Assembly (NCBI RefSeq): GCF_000429705.1
Contig: NZ_KE386941.1
Span: forward strand, 1 to 64,000
Source of the DNA: Alteribacter aurantiacus DSM 18675
GTDB taxonomy: Bacteria; Bacillota; Bacilli; Bacillales; Salisediminibacteriaceae
DNA: 64,000 nucleotides
Direction: 5' to 3'
Each line of letters starts with the position of its first letter. Position 1 is the first letter of the stretch. Below the pieces are notes generated by a model. The model searched no databases, had not been told where the DNA came from, and saw nothing but the letters and a program-made list of their open reading frames with translations. Position numbers and translations under genes: made by a program. Positions 24,477 to 33,308 of the stretch are shown here, piece after piece.

Positions 24477-25355
24477 CTACCCGTTAATAATATCCCCGCC
24501 GTTTACGTGAATCACTTGGCCTGACACATAGGAAGAGTCTCCGGACGCGAGGTAAACATAGCTTGGGGCTAGTTCAGCGGGCTGTCCTGGTCGCCCCATC
24601 GGGCTGTTTGATCCAAAGTCGGCCACGTCGTCTTCTGGGAATGAAGCAGGAATGAGCGGTGTCCAAATTGGACCCGGTGCTACTCCGTTTACTCGAATGC
24701 CTTTTTTTACAAGGTTCTCAGACAGAGACCGAGTGAGAGCGACGAGTGCCCCTTTTGTAGACGCGTAATCCATAAGAACAGGCATGCCTCGGTACGCAAC
24801 GATGGAAACAGAGTTGATGATGGTACTGCCTTCTTTTAGGTGATCAAGTGCAGCCTGTGTAAGGTAAAAAGCAGAGAAAATGTTCGTTTGGAACGTCCTG
24901 TGAAGTTGTTCGCTCGTGATGTCTCTCAAGTCTTTTGCATAATGTTGTTCCGCTGCGTTATTAATTAAGCAATCGAGCTGACCAAATTCACTCACTGTTT
25001 TTTCTACGAGATCACGGCAAAATTGCTCATCACCAATGTCACCAGCATAGATTTCGCATTTAACACCTTTATCTTCAACGAGCTTTTTCGTTGTTCCGGC
25101 ATCGTCATGTTCGTCTTTGTAGGCAATCGCTACGTTAGCTCCTTCTTTTGCAAAAGCGATAGCGACGGCCCTACCAATACCACTATCTCCACCGGTTATG
25201 AGTGCGACTTTATCTTTTAGTTTGCCGCTACCTATGTAGTCGGGGTCATCAAAAATTGGCATTGGATCCATCTCTGTTTCAAGTCCCGGCTGCTTCTTTT
25301 GAACTTGTTTTGGTTGTCCGTTCGTTTGCATGTTTTTCACTTCTTCATATCTCAC
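24477..25355 (-). CDS. Short-chain dehydrogenase/reductase, general-stress type
   Basis: A 292-aa SDR with a Rossmann fold and a long hydrophilic N-terminal extension (about 1-45, Gln- and Lys-rich) typical of B. subtilis GsiB-regulon-like SDRs such as YdaD/YhdF. NAD(P) motif TGGDSGIG is at 54-61, NNAAEQ near 132, and the catalytic pair is Y197-x-x-x-K201 (YASTK). Start is GTG 25355, 10 nt after AGGAGAG; an internal ATG at 25331 is possible. The substrate is unknown. Stress regulation is likely for this family, but I see no clear sigma-B promoter. Confidence 0.9.
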   Translation of the reverse strand: MRYEEVKNMQTNGQPKQVQKKQPGLETEMDPMPIFDDPDYIGSGKLKDKVALITGGDSGIGRAVAIAFAKEGANVAIAYKDEHDDAGTTKKLVEDKGVKCEIYAGDIGDEQFCRDLVEKTVSEFGQLDCLINNAAEQHYAKDLRDITSEQLHRTFQTNIFSAFYLTQAALDHLKEGSTIINSVSIVAYRGMPVLMDYASTKGALVALTRSLSENLVKKGIRVNGVAPGPIWTPLIPASFPEDDVADFGSNSPMGRPGQPAELAPSYVYLASGDSSYVSGQVIHVNGGDIING

Positions 25356-25660
25356 GTTCGTCACTCTCCTCCATTGGTTTCTTTTGTCCATTTCCAGTTT
25401 CCCCAAGTTGTAAACCGAGTATTGATGAATTTCGGTCTTTTTACCTTGTTTTAAGATGACGGTGTACATTCACATTACAGTTGTTTTATCATGTGCATGC
25501 CTTTTACGGGTCATCCATCTTCAGCTCATGTCTTCTTTGTTTATGTATAAAAGCATGACGCTTTCCGAAAACATCTTGCTGTAATGAGGTTTAAGAGGGC
25601 GGGTTAACGGAAATAGCCCAGTACGACAACAATGATAACCTGTAGAGGAGGTTCACAGGC
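25356..25660. other. Divergent intergenic region (no gene)
   Basis: 305 bp between the divergent SDR and DUF2188 genes. It must hold both promoters; no strong consensus boxes, repeats or RNA structure stand out. Confidence 0.4.
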
Positions 25661-25861
25661 ATGAACCATTATACTGTAAGACCGAATAAAGACGCCGATG
25701 AATGGTTTGTAAAAATGGAAGACGTTGCATCGGAGTCGTCATACGATAAAATAGATGAAGCAATCCGCCAAGCGGAGATAGTAGCAAGTGACAATCGACC
25801 AGCAAAACTCATCATTTACAACCACCTTCAAGAAATTGTGGATGAAAAAACGTTCAAGTAA
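25661..25861 (+). CDS. DUF2188 protein
   Basis: A 66-aa protein with the DUF2188 layout: an N-terminal strand with MNHYTVRPN, DEWFVKMEDVASES, an Ala-rich helix (IDEAIRQAEIVASDN) and a closing strand (AKLIIYNHLQEIVDE). The fold resembles a small double-stranded-RNA-binding-like unit; function unknown. AGAGGAGG lies upstream. It is monocistronic and ends at a strong terminator. Confidence 0.85.
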   Translation: MNHYTVRPNKDADEWFVKMEDVASESSYDKIDEAIRQAEIVASDNRPAKLIIYNHLQEIVDEKTFK

Positions 25862-25870
25862 GCACAAAAA

Positions 25871-25903
25871 AACGCTCAAGGAATTCCTTATGAGCGTTTT
25901 TTT
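25871..25903 (+). terminator. Terminator after DUF2188 gene
   Basis: AACGCTCA/TGAGCGTT stem extended by AGGAATTCCT in the loop, with seven T. Confidence 0.9.
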
Positions 25904-25950
25904 CTTTATATGAATTTTGGATCGAGTGTCTACGGATGAGAGTGTGAAAA

Positions 25951-26340
25951 TTACTTTACCGCATTTTCAATACACGTGATCAAGCGCTGTTCTACATCAT
26001 TTGCAGCCGTTCTGACTTCAGGATTGTCCACATGTTCCATTAGAGACGTTGGTTTTGGCATGCCTACAAATGTTTCACCGTTATGGGTGTATACAACTAC
26101 TTTACAGGGTAAAAAGTAGCCAGTCATTTTCGTGAGTTCCAATACGTGCTTCGCATCTTTGGGGTTGCATACTTCAAGGATATAGTAATCATCATCGTAG
26201 CCGAGCCCTTTTTCTTCTAGTTTTTCTTTTACGTTAAATGACCAAAGCACACCAAAGGATTCATCTTTTAGTGACATTTCAAGGTCATTCACTACCTCCA
26301 CAGGATTCTTGTCCGTTTTAACAGTAAAATCAAAGCTCAT
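25951..26340 (-). CDS. DUF302 protein
   Basis: A 129-aa protein of the DUF302 family: VEVVNDLEMSLKDESFGVLW near the N-terminus, DDYYILEVCNPKDAKHVLE in the middle and FLPCKVVVYTHNGETFVGMPKP near the end. These small alpha/beta proteins are often linked to redox or sulfur metabolism; the two Cys (in EVCNP and FLPCK) are conserved in many members. It has a clear ribosome site and stands alone. Confidence 0.85.
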   Translation of the reverse strand: MSFDFTVKTDKNPVEVVNDLEMSLKDESFGVLWSFNVKEKLEEKGLGYDDDYYILEVCNPKDAKHVLELTKMTGYFLPCKVVVYTHNGETFVGMPKPTSLMEHVDNPEVRTAANDVEQRLITCIENAVK

Positions 26341-26475
26341 AGAATTGTGCCTCCTTTTTTAAAACGTATAGCCTTCTTTGGATAGCATAAAACGTCATTA
26401 GTGGTCTCGGTGCTCCCTCATCTTAAGAAGAAGGTAAAATTTTTCCAACTCTCTTCTAACTAGTCCTAAGGTGAT

Positions 26476-26504
26476 TTGACATTAAGATAATCGGGTAGTA
26501 AAAT
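26476..26504 (+). promoter_or_regulatory. Consensus promoter of tRNA-Gly
   Basis: TTGACA (26476-26481) and TAAAAT (26499-26504) with a 17-bp spacer, 19 bp before the tRNA. Confidence 0.85.
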
Positions 26505-26523
26505 ACATAACAAGTCAAAACAA

Positions 26524-26597
26524 GCGGGTGTAGTTTAGTGGTAAAACCTCAGCCTTCCAAGCTGATGATGTGGGTTCGATTCCCATCACCCGCTCCA
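26524..26597 (+). tRNA. tRNA-Gly(TCC)
   Basis: Acceptor GCGGGTG/CACCCGC, anticodon TCC in loop CTTCCAA, encoded CCA. It complements tRNA-Gly(GCC) at 1458. Confidence 0.97.
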
Positions 26598-26707
26598 ATA
26601 AAGAATTCATCGAAGTAGTGTTTCAGTTGAAACGCTACTTTTTCAATGTGTATAAAAAATGGAGACAAGGCGCAGGGGTATATTTTTCAGGAAAGGTGGT
26701 GGAAACA

Positions 26708-27853
26708 GTGACATCAGCCCATTTAAAAGAACAAATCATTGCATATAGTAAGACCATAGGTGTTGATAAGATTGGTTTTGCGTCAACCGATCCTTTTCTT
26801 ACGCTTAAGGATCGCTTGATTGCTCATCGAGAATTGGGCTACGAATCCGGTTTTGAAGAGCCGGATCTAGATAAACGTACTGAACCATCACAATTATTGC
26901 CTGAAGCGAAAACAATCATTGCGATTGCTTTGGCTTACCCATCAAAAATGAAAAATGCCCCTGTTTCCAAAAAGGGAGAGCGTCGAGGGATCTTTTGTAG
27001 AGCGTCATGGGGGGAGGACTATCACCACATTCTTCGCCGGAAATTGGCGCAGCTTGAAGACTTTATTCAAGAGAAGATCCCAGGTGCTAAAAGTGTCTCC
27101 ATGGTCGATACAGGTGAGCTTTCTGACAGAGCGGTGGCCGAGCGAGCGGGAATTGGATGGAGCGGAAAAAATTGCGCTATCATATCTCACGAGTTTGGGT
27201 CGTATATGTATTTAGGTGAGCTCGTTACGACGCTGTCTCTTCCGCCTGATCAACCGATTGAAGACCAATGTGGAACGTGTAACAAATGTGTGGATGCTTG
27301 TCCTACCGGAGCTCTCGTCCAAGGTGGTCAGCTTGATTCAGGAAAGTGCATTGCCTACTTAACCCAAACAAAGGATTTTTTACCGGACCGCTTTCGAAAG
27401 AAGCTTGGGAACCGGCTATACGGTTGCGATACGTGTCAGGTGGTGTGCCCTGAAAACAAAGGAAAGAATGCTGATCATCATGAAGAGATGCAACCCGATC
27501 CTGAGGTCGTCAAGCCAAAGCTCGAACCGTTGCTTACCATTAGTAACCGGGAGTTCAAAAACACGTATGGGAACATTGCAGGCTCTTGGAGGGGAAAAAA
27601 GCCGATTCAGCGTAATGCTATCATTGCTTTGGCCCACTTCAAGGAAACATCTTCTTTGCCCACATTGTACACTCTTTTGACCGATGATCCCCGTCCCGTT
27701 ATTCGCGGAACAGCAGCATGGGCAATCGGAACAATCGGAGGAGGCGAAAAATCGGAAAAAGCACTTAAACAGGCGAAAGAAAGAGAAAAAGACACGGATG
27801 TGCAAGCTGAAATCGCCAAGGGGCTTCATGTCCTTTTAAACGAGCGTATATAG
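26708..27853 (+). CDS. queG: Epoxyqueuosine reductase
   Basis: A 381-aa cobalamin-dependent iron-sulfur enzyme that reduces epoxyqueuosine to queuosine in tRNA, the last step of the pathway. D134 in VDTGELSDRA is the catalytic acid. Two 4Fe-4S clusters are visible from C188, C191, C194, C198 (CGTCNKCVDACPTG) and C240, C243, C247 (GCDTCQVVCPEN). The C-terminal ~70 residues are HEAT-like repeats as in Bacillus QueG. Start is GTG 26708 with AGGTGG just upstream, matching the family N-terminus; in-frame sequence further upstream runs into the tRNA. The enzyme uses B12, as does the riboswitch at 30.7 kb. Confidence 0.94.
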   Translation: MTSAHLKEQIIAYSKTIGVDKIGFASTDPFLTLKDRLIAHRELGYESGFEEPDLDKRTEPSQLLPEAKTIIAIALAYPSKMKNAPVSKKGERRGIFCRASWGEDYHHILRRKLAQLEDFIQEKIPGAKSVSMVDTGELSDRAVAERAGIGWSGKNCAIISHEFGSYMYLGELVTTLSLPPDQPIEDQCGTCNKCVDACPTGALVQGGQLDSGKCIAYLTQTKDFLPDRFRKKLGNRLYGCDTCQVVCPENKGKNADHHEEMQPDPEVVKPKLEPLLTISNREFKNTYGNIAGSWRGKKPIQRNAIIALAHFKETSSLPTLYTLLTDDPRPVIRGTAAWAIGTIGGGEKSEKALKQAKEREKDTDVQAEIAKGLHVLLNERI

Positions 27854-27952
27854 CCTTGGAAAGTATTGTTCTTGTCCAGTAGGATAAGGATATCGCTGTC
27901 AATCACTTGCACGGTGTGGAATTTAAGTTAGGACTGAAATGAGGGGTTAGTT

Positions 27953-28483
27953 ATGTCGAAACGGTCATTCATTTACTATACGGAAATGGATAGTCCGATC
28001 GGAGCCTTAACGATTGCAAGCACAGATTTTGGTGTTTGCTTAGTCGAATTCGGTCCGGTAAAAGAAACATGTTCAAGCATTCAAATATGGACGAAAAAGC
28101 AATTCATGAATGCCGAGCTAAAAGAGGACCCGGAAAAACTTCAGCCGGTTGTTGATCAGTTGAAGGAATACTTTGCCGGCACACGAACAACATTCGATCT
28201 CGAGCTTGATTTAGTGGGCACGAGGTTTCAATGCCTTGTCTGGGAAAGAGTTAAAAAAATCCCTTACGGCCAAACAAAGTCATACAAGCAGATTGCAATG
28301 GAGATCGGAGCACCAAAAGCTGTGCGTGCAATCGGTGGATCCAACAACAAGAATCCGGTCCCTATCATCGTTCCGTGCCACCGCGTAATCGGAAACAACG
28401 GTTCCATGGTCGGATATGGCGGAGGACTGGATAAGAAAGAACATCTTCTTAAAATGGAAGGTGCCATAGAGAAAATTTCGTAA
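27953..28483 (+). CDS. Methylated-DNA--protein-cysteine methyltransferase
   Basis: A 176-aa DNA repair protein that removes O6-alkyl groups from guanine by transfer to C142 in IVPCHRVIG. An N-terminal RNase H-like fold (1-85) is followed by the winged-helix DNA-binding part with YGQTKSYKQIA and the Arg finger in AVRAIGGSNNKNP. Length and motif are typical of Ogt/AdaB. A good ribosome site precedes ATG 27953. It lies about 100 bp after queG with no visible terminator between. Confidence 0.94.
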   Translation: MSKRSFIYYTEMDSPIGALTIASTDFGVCLVEFGPVKETCSSIQIWTKKQFMNAELKEDPEKLQPVVDQLKEYFAGTRTTFDLELDLVGTRFQCLVWERVKKIPYGQTKSYKQIAMEIGAPKAVRAIGGSNNKNPVPIIVPCHRVIGNNGSMVGYGGGLDKKEHLLKMEGAIEKIS

Positions 28484-28492
28484 TCATTTGAT

Positions 28493-28526
28493 GAGCTCCT
28501 GCTTTTTAGCACGGAGCTCTTTTATT
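28493..28526 (+). terminator. Terminator after alkyltransferase gene
   Basis: GAGCTCC/GGAGCTC stem with 13-nt loop, then TTTTATTTT. Confidence 0.87.
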
Positions 28527-28688
28527 TTGATTTTGGGTGAGGAGTGACAAGACTGACGGTGGTGAGTCTTATAGCGCTATTTTAGGTTCTGGTGCAAGTG
28601 GCCCTCCTATGCGTCCTTACAGAAGCTATCATGATCATGAACCGTTCGTGCATAGGATAGTGATAGAGCAATTCAAGGGGGCGACACG

Positions 28689-29591
28689 ATGAATAGGGGA
28701 CTGAGGCGTTTAAAGGAATACGTGAAACAGTGTCATGAATGTTACGTGTCCAAGGATGGAGAGCTACCTTACTTACGAACTCACGAAAGCGAAGCCTACC
28801 AACGTAAAGTAGAGCAATACAACAAGCGTGGCGCTGAAATCGTAAAGAACATCGTCGATGGAAAGGTGATTAGTCAGAAGCATTACGGAGTTCAAGAGCT
28901 CATCGATTACGTGCTTGTTTTTCAACATCTGATCCGTCACGGGAAACGTTTTTACTTTGAAGAGCAGGTTCAGTATCGCCGGGCGGTACTCATGGACGAT
29001 GACTTGGTGGATGATTACTTGCTCATCGAAGAAGGAAACGACATGGAAGAACGGGATGTTAGTGATCCGGTTGGATTTGGTGTGGAAACGGAAGAGCCCC
29101 CTGACTTTAGAGGGTATAACCGATTGGAAGTGGTTAAGTACGCGGAGCGGTGGTGGAATACACCGAACCCCGCGTATAAGAAGTTCGAAAATAATTGTAC
29201 GAATTACTTGTCCCAATGCTTGAAGGCAGGGGGAATTCCTATGACTGGATCGGGCAATCGCTCAAAGGGGTGGTGGTACACTGGAAGCAATTGGAGCTAC
29301 AGTTGGACAGTGGCGAACGCCTTTCGTTGGTACTTAAGTGGAGTCAAATCCACAATCAGAGCGAGAGAGGTATCTTCTCCAAAGGAGCTCATTCGAGGGG
29401 ATGTGATTTGTTATGACTTCACAGGAGACGGAAACTGGCAGCATACGACTATCGTTGTGGCAAAAGACGAGAACAATATGCCTCTTGTGAACGCCAATAC
29501 AACGAACAGCCGCATGCGCTACTGGGCATACGAAGATTCCACCGCCTGGACACCAAATATCAAATACAAATACTTTCACATCATCGACTAA
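28689..29591 (+). CDS. Amidase_6 domain protein (YhbB-like)
   Basis: A 300-aa protein. The C-terminal ~150 residues form an Amidase_6 (papain-like) domain: C170 in NNCTNYLSQC, H252 in NWQHTTIV and N270 in VNANTT make the likely triad. The N-terminal ~130 residues are charged and helical. No signal peptide or membrane segment is seen, as in B. subtilis YhbB, thought to act in sporulating cells on cell-wall material. GGGGGCGA precedes ATG 28689. A repeat-type hairpin directly after the stop acts as its terminator. Confidence 0.85.
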   Translation: MNRGLRRLKEYVKQCHECYVSKDGELPYLRTHESEAYQRKVEQYNKRGAEIVKNIVDGKVISQKHYGVQELIDYVLVFQHLIRHGKRFYFEEQVQYRRAVLMDDDLVDDYLLIEEGNDMEERDVSDPVGFGVETEEPPDFRGYNRLEVVKYAERWWNTPNPAYKKFENNCTNYLSQCLKAGGIPMTGSGNRSKGWWYTGSNWSYSWTVANAFRWYLSGVKSTIRAREVSSPKELIRGDVICYDFTGDGNWQHTTIVVAKDENNMPLVNANTTNSRMRYWAYEDSTAWTPNIKYKYFHIID

Positions 29592-29606
29592 AAATGTTCG
29601 GGGGTC

Positions 29607-29639
29607 AACGTTCGGGGGTCTGTCCCCCGAACGTTTTGT
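29607..29639 (+). repeat. GTTCGGGGG palindrome acting as terminator (copy 1)
   Basis: AACGTTCGGGGG/CCCCCGAACGTT is a perfect 12-bp stem with loop TCTGT, followed by TTTTG. A partial extra arm ATGTTCGGGGGTC precedes it. Related sequence occurs at 29720-29748 and 58281-58312. Confidence 0.85.
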
Positions 29640-29719
29640 CAATCCTATTGACAGAATAGAAAACATAGCTAATCGGCTTTAGGCAATGGGGGCGCAAAGT
29701 CAATGGAAAAATGGAAATT

Positions 29720-29748
29720 GTGCGGGGACAGACCCCCGAACGTTTTCG
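29720..29748 (+). repeat. GTTCGGGGG palindrome, degraded copy 2
   Basis: CGGGGACAGACCCCCGAACG keeps one full arm and the loop of the family; the left arm is shortened. It lies 48 bp before trmL. Confidence 0.75.
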
Positions 29749-29795
29749 TGGTATAATACGGTGTGGTAATTCGAGATCTTTTTTGAGGTGAAAGT

Positions 29796-30269
29796 ATGGG
29801 CATTCATGTTGTTTTATATCAACCGGAAATCCCTGCAAACACGGGAAACATTGCGAGAACGTGTGCAGGTACTAATACAGCGTTACACTTGATTCGTCCG
29901 TTAGGGTTTTCAACGGATGATCGTATGCTAAAGCGAGCTGGCTGTGATTACTGGCCAAGCGTAAAGATTCATTATTATGACTCCCTTGAGGAGCTAATCG
30001 AGTCCTACGAGGACGGAGAGTTTTTCTTTATCGAAACGATCGGTGAGAAATACTATCACGAATTCGACTATAGTGAGACGGACAAGGACTACTTTTTCGT
30101 GTTCGGACGTGAAACCACAGGACTACCTGAAGCGGTCACGGAAAAGTATGCCGATCGATGCTTTAGAATTCCTCAAACCGATAATGTAAGGTCACTCAAC
30201 TTGTCGAACACAGCGGCAATTTTGGTGTATGAAGCGTTGCGTCAGCAGTCGTTTCGTGAGTTGACGTAA
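29796..30269 (+). CDS. trmL: tRNA (cytidine/uridine-34-2'-O)-methyltransferase
   Basis: A 157-aa SPOUT methylase that 2'-O-methylates the wobble base of tRNA-Leu isoacceptors. Motif 1 is LYQPEIPANTGNIART near the N-terminus; motif 2 includes FVFGRETTGLP and motif 3 RIPQTDNVRSLNLSNTAAI, forming the C-terminal trefoil knot. Length is typical. TGAGGTG precedes the ATG. Its targets, tRNA-Leu(CAA) and tRNA-Leu(TAA), are both in this window. Confidence 0.95.
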   Translation: MGIHVVLYQPEIPANTGNIARTCAGTNTALHLIRPLGFSTDDRMLKRAGCDYWPSVKIHYYDSLEELIESYEDGEFFFIETIGEKYYHEFDYSETDKDYFFVFGRETTGLPEAVTEKYADRCFRIPQTDNVRSLNLSNTAAILVYEALRQQSFRELT

Positions 30270-30341
30270 TTAGACAAGGGGCAGCGAACCAACCAGACTA
30301 AAGGAGCCAGGTTGGTTCGTTGAGGTGGTGAGAGAGCAGGA

Positions 30342-30465
30342 TTCATTATAAAAGTGGAATTTTTCATTATAAGTTTGAATTATTCATTATAAATCTCCCA
30401 ATATTCATTAAAAGGTTGAAAGATTCATTATATATCACGAAAAATTCATTATATCCGCATATCCG
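30342..30465. repeat. Phased tandem array 1 (six units, 20-21 bp)
   Basis: TTCATTATA or a close variant starts at 30342, 30363, 30383, 30404, 30424 and 30445, i.e. steps of 21, 20, 21, 20 and 21 bp. The other half of each unit varies. It lies between trmL and the cobalamin riboswitch. Confidence 0.85.
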
Positions 30466-30654
30466 CATATCCTCATATTCGCCTGCCCTCCCCTCCTCCC
30501 AATCCCTTAACAACCTCTCCTCTTTTATGGCACAAAAGCCCCAATTCAAACTTCCTGAAAGATATTCCTTGCAAACAACCTCTCTCTCTACTAAAATACT
30601 AAATAAGCAACAAATGGAAACAACAAACACAATATATAGTACAAACGCTGAAAT

Positions 30655-30906
30655 TTAGGTGTCATGCAGACTTAATAGGGAATTCGGTAGCTATCGCCAT
30701 GTGTCAACAAATAACGTCGCATAGGCAATGGCATTGAAACCGAAACTGTCCCCGCAACTGTGAATGCTGACGAAACGAGAATCCACTGTACCGATCAAGG
30801 TCCACGAGCAGCGCCAGAGCGCATGCTCAATCAAAAGGACTTGGCTTTAAAGTATGGGAAGGCTCGGAGTAGGACGACGCATGAGTCAGGAGACCTGCCT
30901 GGATTT
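30655..30906 (+). promoter_or_regulatory. Cobalamin riboswitch
   Basis: Conserved pieces occur in order: a TTAATAGGGAATTCGGT segment, ACTGTCCCCGCAACTGTGA, and the B12 box AGTCAGGAGACCTGCCT (30884-30900). Together with the spacing this is a typical adenosylcobalamin-class aptamer. It is followed after about 150 nt by a perfect terminator and the class I ribonucleotide reductase genes, so high B12 is expected to stop transcription of the B12-independent enzyme. Confidence 0.93.
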
Positions 30907-31054
30907 CGAGAGTTTCATGTCTTCGGGGATTGAGTGCATGGAGCGGCAGGGACCAATATAAATACTTGCAACTCAAGGGTCAAAATCGACTTTTGTGACT
31001 GTGGAGTATTGCGTCACATCAAAATCCCTTTCTGCCGTTTTTCCTAGTACATCC

Positions 31055-31087
31055 AACTCTTTCCCGCGAGGAAAGAGTTTTTATTTT
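31055..31087 (+). terminator. Riboswitch-controlled intrinsic terminator
   Basis: AACTCTTTCC/GGAAAGAGTT perfect 10-bp stem, CGCGA loop and TTTATTTT, ending 23 nt before the RNR start codon. Confidence 0.9.
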
Positions 31088-31109
31088 GCCCAAAATGAGA
31101 GGAGAAACG

Positions 31110-33293
31110 ATGATGATTGAAGCGAAAAAGGATCATACGTTAACGGAACAGCTTACAGATGAATTTCAACACCTGGACTGGAGCAACTGGGAGACAGCTA
31201 ATAAATCGACGAAAGACTTGCAGCAGCAAGCGCTCGATCGTCTTTGTATGGAAGAACCGGATTGGACGTACGTAGCAGCAAGGTACCGCCTAAACGAACT
31301 GTACGAAACGATTGCGGCCGACCGTTTTTGTGATTCCGAAAACGTTTATGAACGATTTCCAGAGACGATCAACTACTTAACCAACGACAGAATCTACTCG
31401 AAAGCGATACGCCATCACTATAATGAACAAGACCAACGAGAGTTAATGAAAGCGATCGACCCAGCACTTGATAAACAATTTACTTTCCTTGGGCTACATA
31501 CGTTTATTGACCGGTATTTGGCAAAAAATCATGAGAATCATGTGGTGGAATTACCTCAAGAGCGATTCATGGTTATTGCGATGGTTCTTATGCAAAACGA
31601 ACCAAAAGACAAGCGTCTAAGTCTTGTAAAAGAAGCGTATTGGGCCATGGCCAACTTGTATATGACGGTTGCCACGCCAACCCTATCCAATGCCGGGAAA
31701 ACGCACGGTCAGCTGTCTAGTTGTTTCATTGATACGATGGATGATAGCTTACGGGGCATTTTCGATACGACGACCGATGCGGCAACATTAAGTAAAAACG
31801 GCGGAGGCATTGGCATTTACCTTGGTAAAGTCCGTTCGAAAGGATCGTCAATTAAGGGCTTTAAAGGAAATTCTTCTGGCGTCCTACCTTGGATGAAGCA
31901 GCTGAATAACACAGCGGTAAGTGTGGATCAGCTCGGACAACGCCAAGGAGCAATCGCCGTCTACTTGGATGTGTGGCATAAAGATATCTTTCAATTTCTT
32001 GATGCGAAGTTAAATAACGGTGATGAACGCCAGCGTACACACGATCTTTTTACAGGGATAAGCTTACCCGATCTTTTTATGGAAAGAGTAGAATCCCGTG
32101 AAGATTGGTATTTATTTGACCCACACGAAGTAAGGCAGCAGATGGGCTTTTCACTTGAAGACAGCTTTGATGAGCAAAAAGGAGAAGGGACATTTCGTCA
32201 AAGGTACGAAGCTTGCGTTCAAAACCCGGACTTGTCCCATCACAAGGTACCGGCTATTGATATCATGAAACGAATCATGATTTCGCAGCTTGAAACGGGA
32301 ACGCCATACATGTTTTACCGAGATGAAGCGAACCGCATGAATCCGAATGCTCACAAAGGAATGATCTATGGTTCCAATTTGTGTACAGAAATCATGCAAA
32401 ACATGAGTCAAACGACGGTCATTGAAGAAACGACGCGGGACGGTACAATTATCATCACAAAACATGCCGGTGATTATGTGGTGTGTAATCTTAGTTCTGT
32501 TAATCTCTCAAAGGCTGTTCCTGAAGACGTTCTTGAGCGACTGATTCCGATTCAGGTTCGCATGCTTGATAACGTGATTGATGTAAACGATTTGGAAGTT
32601 CCTCAAGCAAAGCTTACAAATGAAAAATACAGAGGCATTGGTCTTGGAACATACGGATGGCACCACCTTCTGGCCCTTGAAGGGATTCGTTGGGAAAGCG
32701 AGGATGCTGTGAACTACGCTGACGGGTTGTACGAAAAAATCGCCCGCCTTACGATTGAAGCCAGTGCACAGTTGGCAAAAGAAAAAGGCACGTATCCGGC
32801 CTATAGTGGGTCTGATTGGGATAAAGGAACGTATTTTTCGAAGCGCGGACTCGGGTCGAATTGGGATAAAACAATGAAGAAGGTTGAACAACACGGAGTG
32901 AGGAATGGTTATCTCATGGCGATTGCCCCTAATTCATCTACGGCAATTTTGGCAGGAACGACGGCGTCGATTGACCCGATTTACCGAAAAGAATACGCCG
33001 AAGAAAAGAAGAACTTCCGAATTCCAGTTACAGCTCCGGACCTTACGCCTGATACGACGTGGTTTTATAAAGCAGCTCACGACATCGATCAGCACTGGAG
33101 CATTAAGCAAAATGCCCAAAGGCAGCGCTACATTGATCAAGGAATTTCCTTTAATTTCTATGTGAAAAACACGATAAAAGCAAAAGAACTTTTAGGTCTT
33201 CATATGCAAGCTTGGAAAGAGGGGCTGAAGACCACGTATTACGTGAGGTCTACATCCAGTGAAATTGAAGACTGTGAAAGCTGTGCAAGCTAA
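31110..33293 (+). CDS. nrdA: Class I ribonucleoside-diphosphate reductase, alpha subunit
   Basis: A 727-aa catalytic subunit reducing NDPs to dNDPs. Signature stretches are TPTLSNAGKTHGQLSSC (first redox Cys), NGGGIGIYLGKVRSKGS, SNLCTEI (thiyl-radical Cys region), VVCNLSSVNLS (second redox Cys), MAIAPNSSTAILAGTTAS and a C-terminal CESC pair that relays electrons from thioredoxin. The N-terminus is short, with no full ATP-cone visible, so the activity site may be missing. AGGAGAA lies 4-5 nt before ATG 31110 (31113 also possible). It forms an operon with the beta gene behind a B12 riboswitch. No nrdI lies in the operon. Confidence 0.94.
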   Translation: MMIEAKKDHTLTEQLTDEFQHLDWSNWETANKSTKDLQQQALDRLCMEEPDWTYVAARYRLNELYETIAADRFCDSENVYERFPETINYLTNDRIYSKAIRHHYNEQDQRELMKAIDPALDKQFTFLGLHTFIDRYLAKNHENHVVELPQERFMVIAMVLMQNEPKDKRLSLVKEAYWAMANLYMTVATPTLSNAGKTHGQLSSCFIDTMDDSLRGIFDTTTDAATLSKNGGGIGIYLGKVRSKGSSIKGFKGNSSGVLPWMKQLNNTAVSVDQLGQRQGAIAVYLDVWHKDIFQFLDAKLNNGDERQRTHDLFTGISLPDLFMERVESREDWYLFDPHEVRQQMGFSLEDSFDEQKGEGTFRQRYEACVQNPDLSHHKVPAIDIMKRIMISQLETGTPYMFYRDEANRMNPNAHKGMIYGSNLCTEIMQNMSQTTVIEETTRDGTIIITKHAGDYVVCNLSSVNLSKAVPEDVLERLIPIQVRMLDNVIDVNDLEVPQAKLTNEKYRGIGLGTYGWHHLLALEGIRWESEDAVNYADGLYEKIARLTIEASAQLAKEKGTYPAYSGSDWDKGTYFSKRGLGSNWDKTMKKVEQHGVRNGYLMAIAPNSSTAILAGTTASIDPIYRKEYAEEKKNFRIPVTAPDLTPDTTWFYKAAHDIDQHWSIKQNAQRQRYIDQGISFNFYVKNTIKAKELLGLHMQAWKEGLKTTYYVRSTSSEIEDCESCAS

Positions 33294-33308
33294 AAAGGAG
33301 TGAGAGAA

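Larger units (their letters stand above)
30270..31109 (+). other. Long intergenic region before the RNR operon (no gene)
   Basis: 840 bp without a protein gene. It holds phased array 1 (30342-30465), a C/T-rich stretch (30480-30530), the cobalamin riboswitch (30655-30906), a linker and an intrinsic terminator (31055-31087). Confidence 0.8.

Noticed and set aside
26570..26707. Upstream extension of QueG into the tRNA-Gly gene
   Set aside because: The frame overlaps the tRNA; the GTG at 26708 matches the family N-terminus and has AGGTGG.
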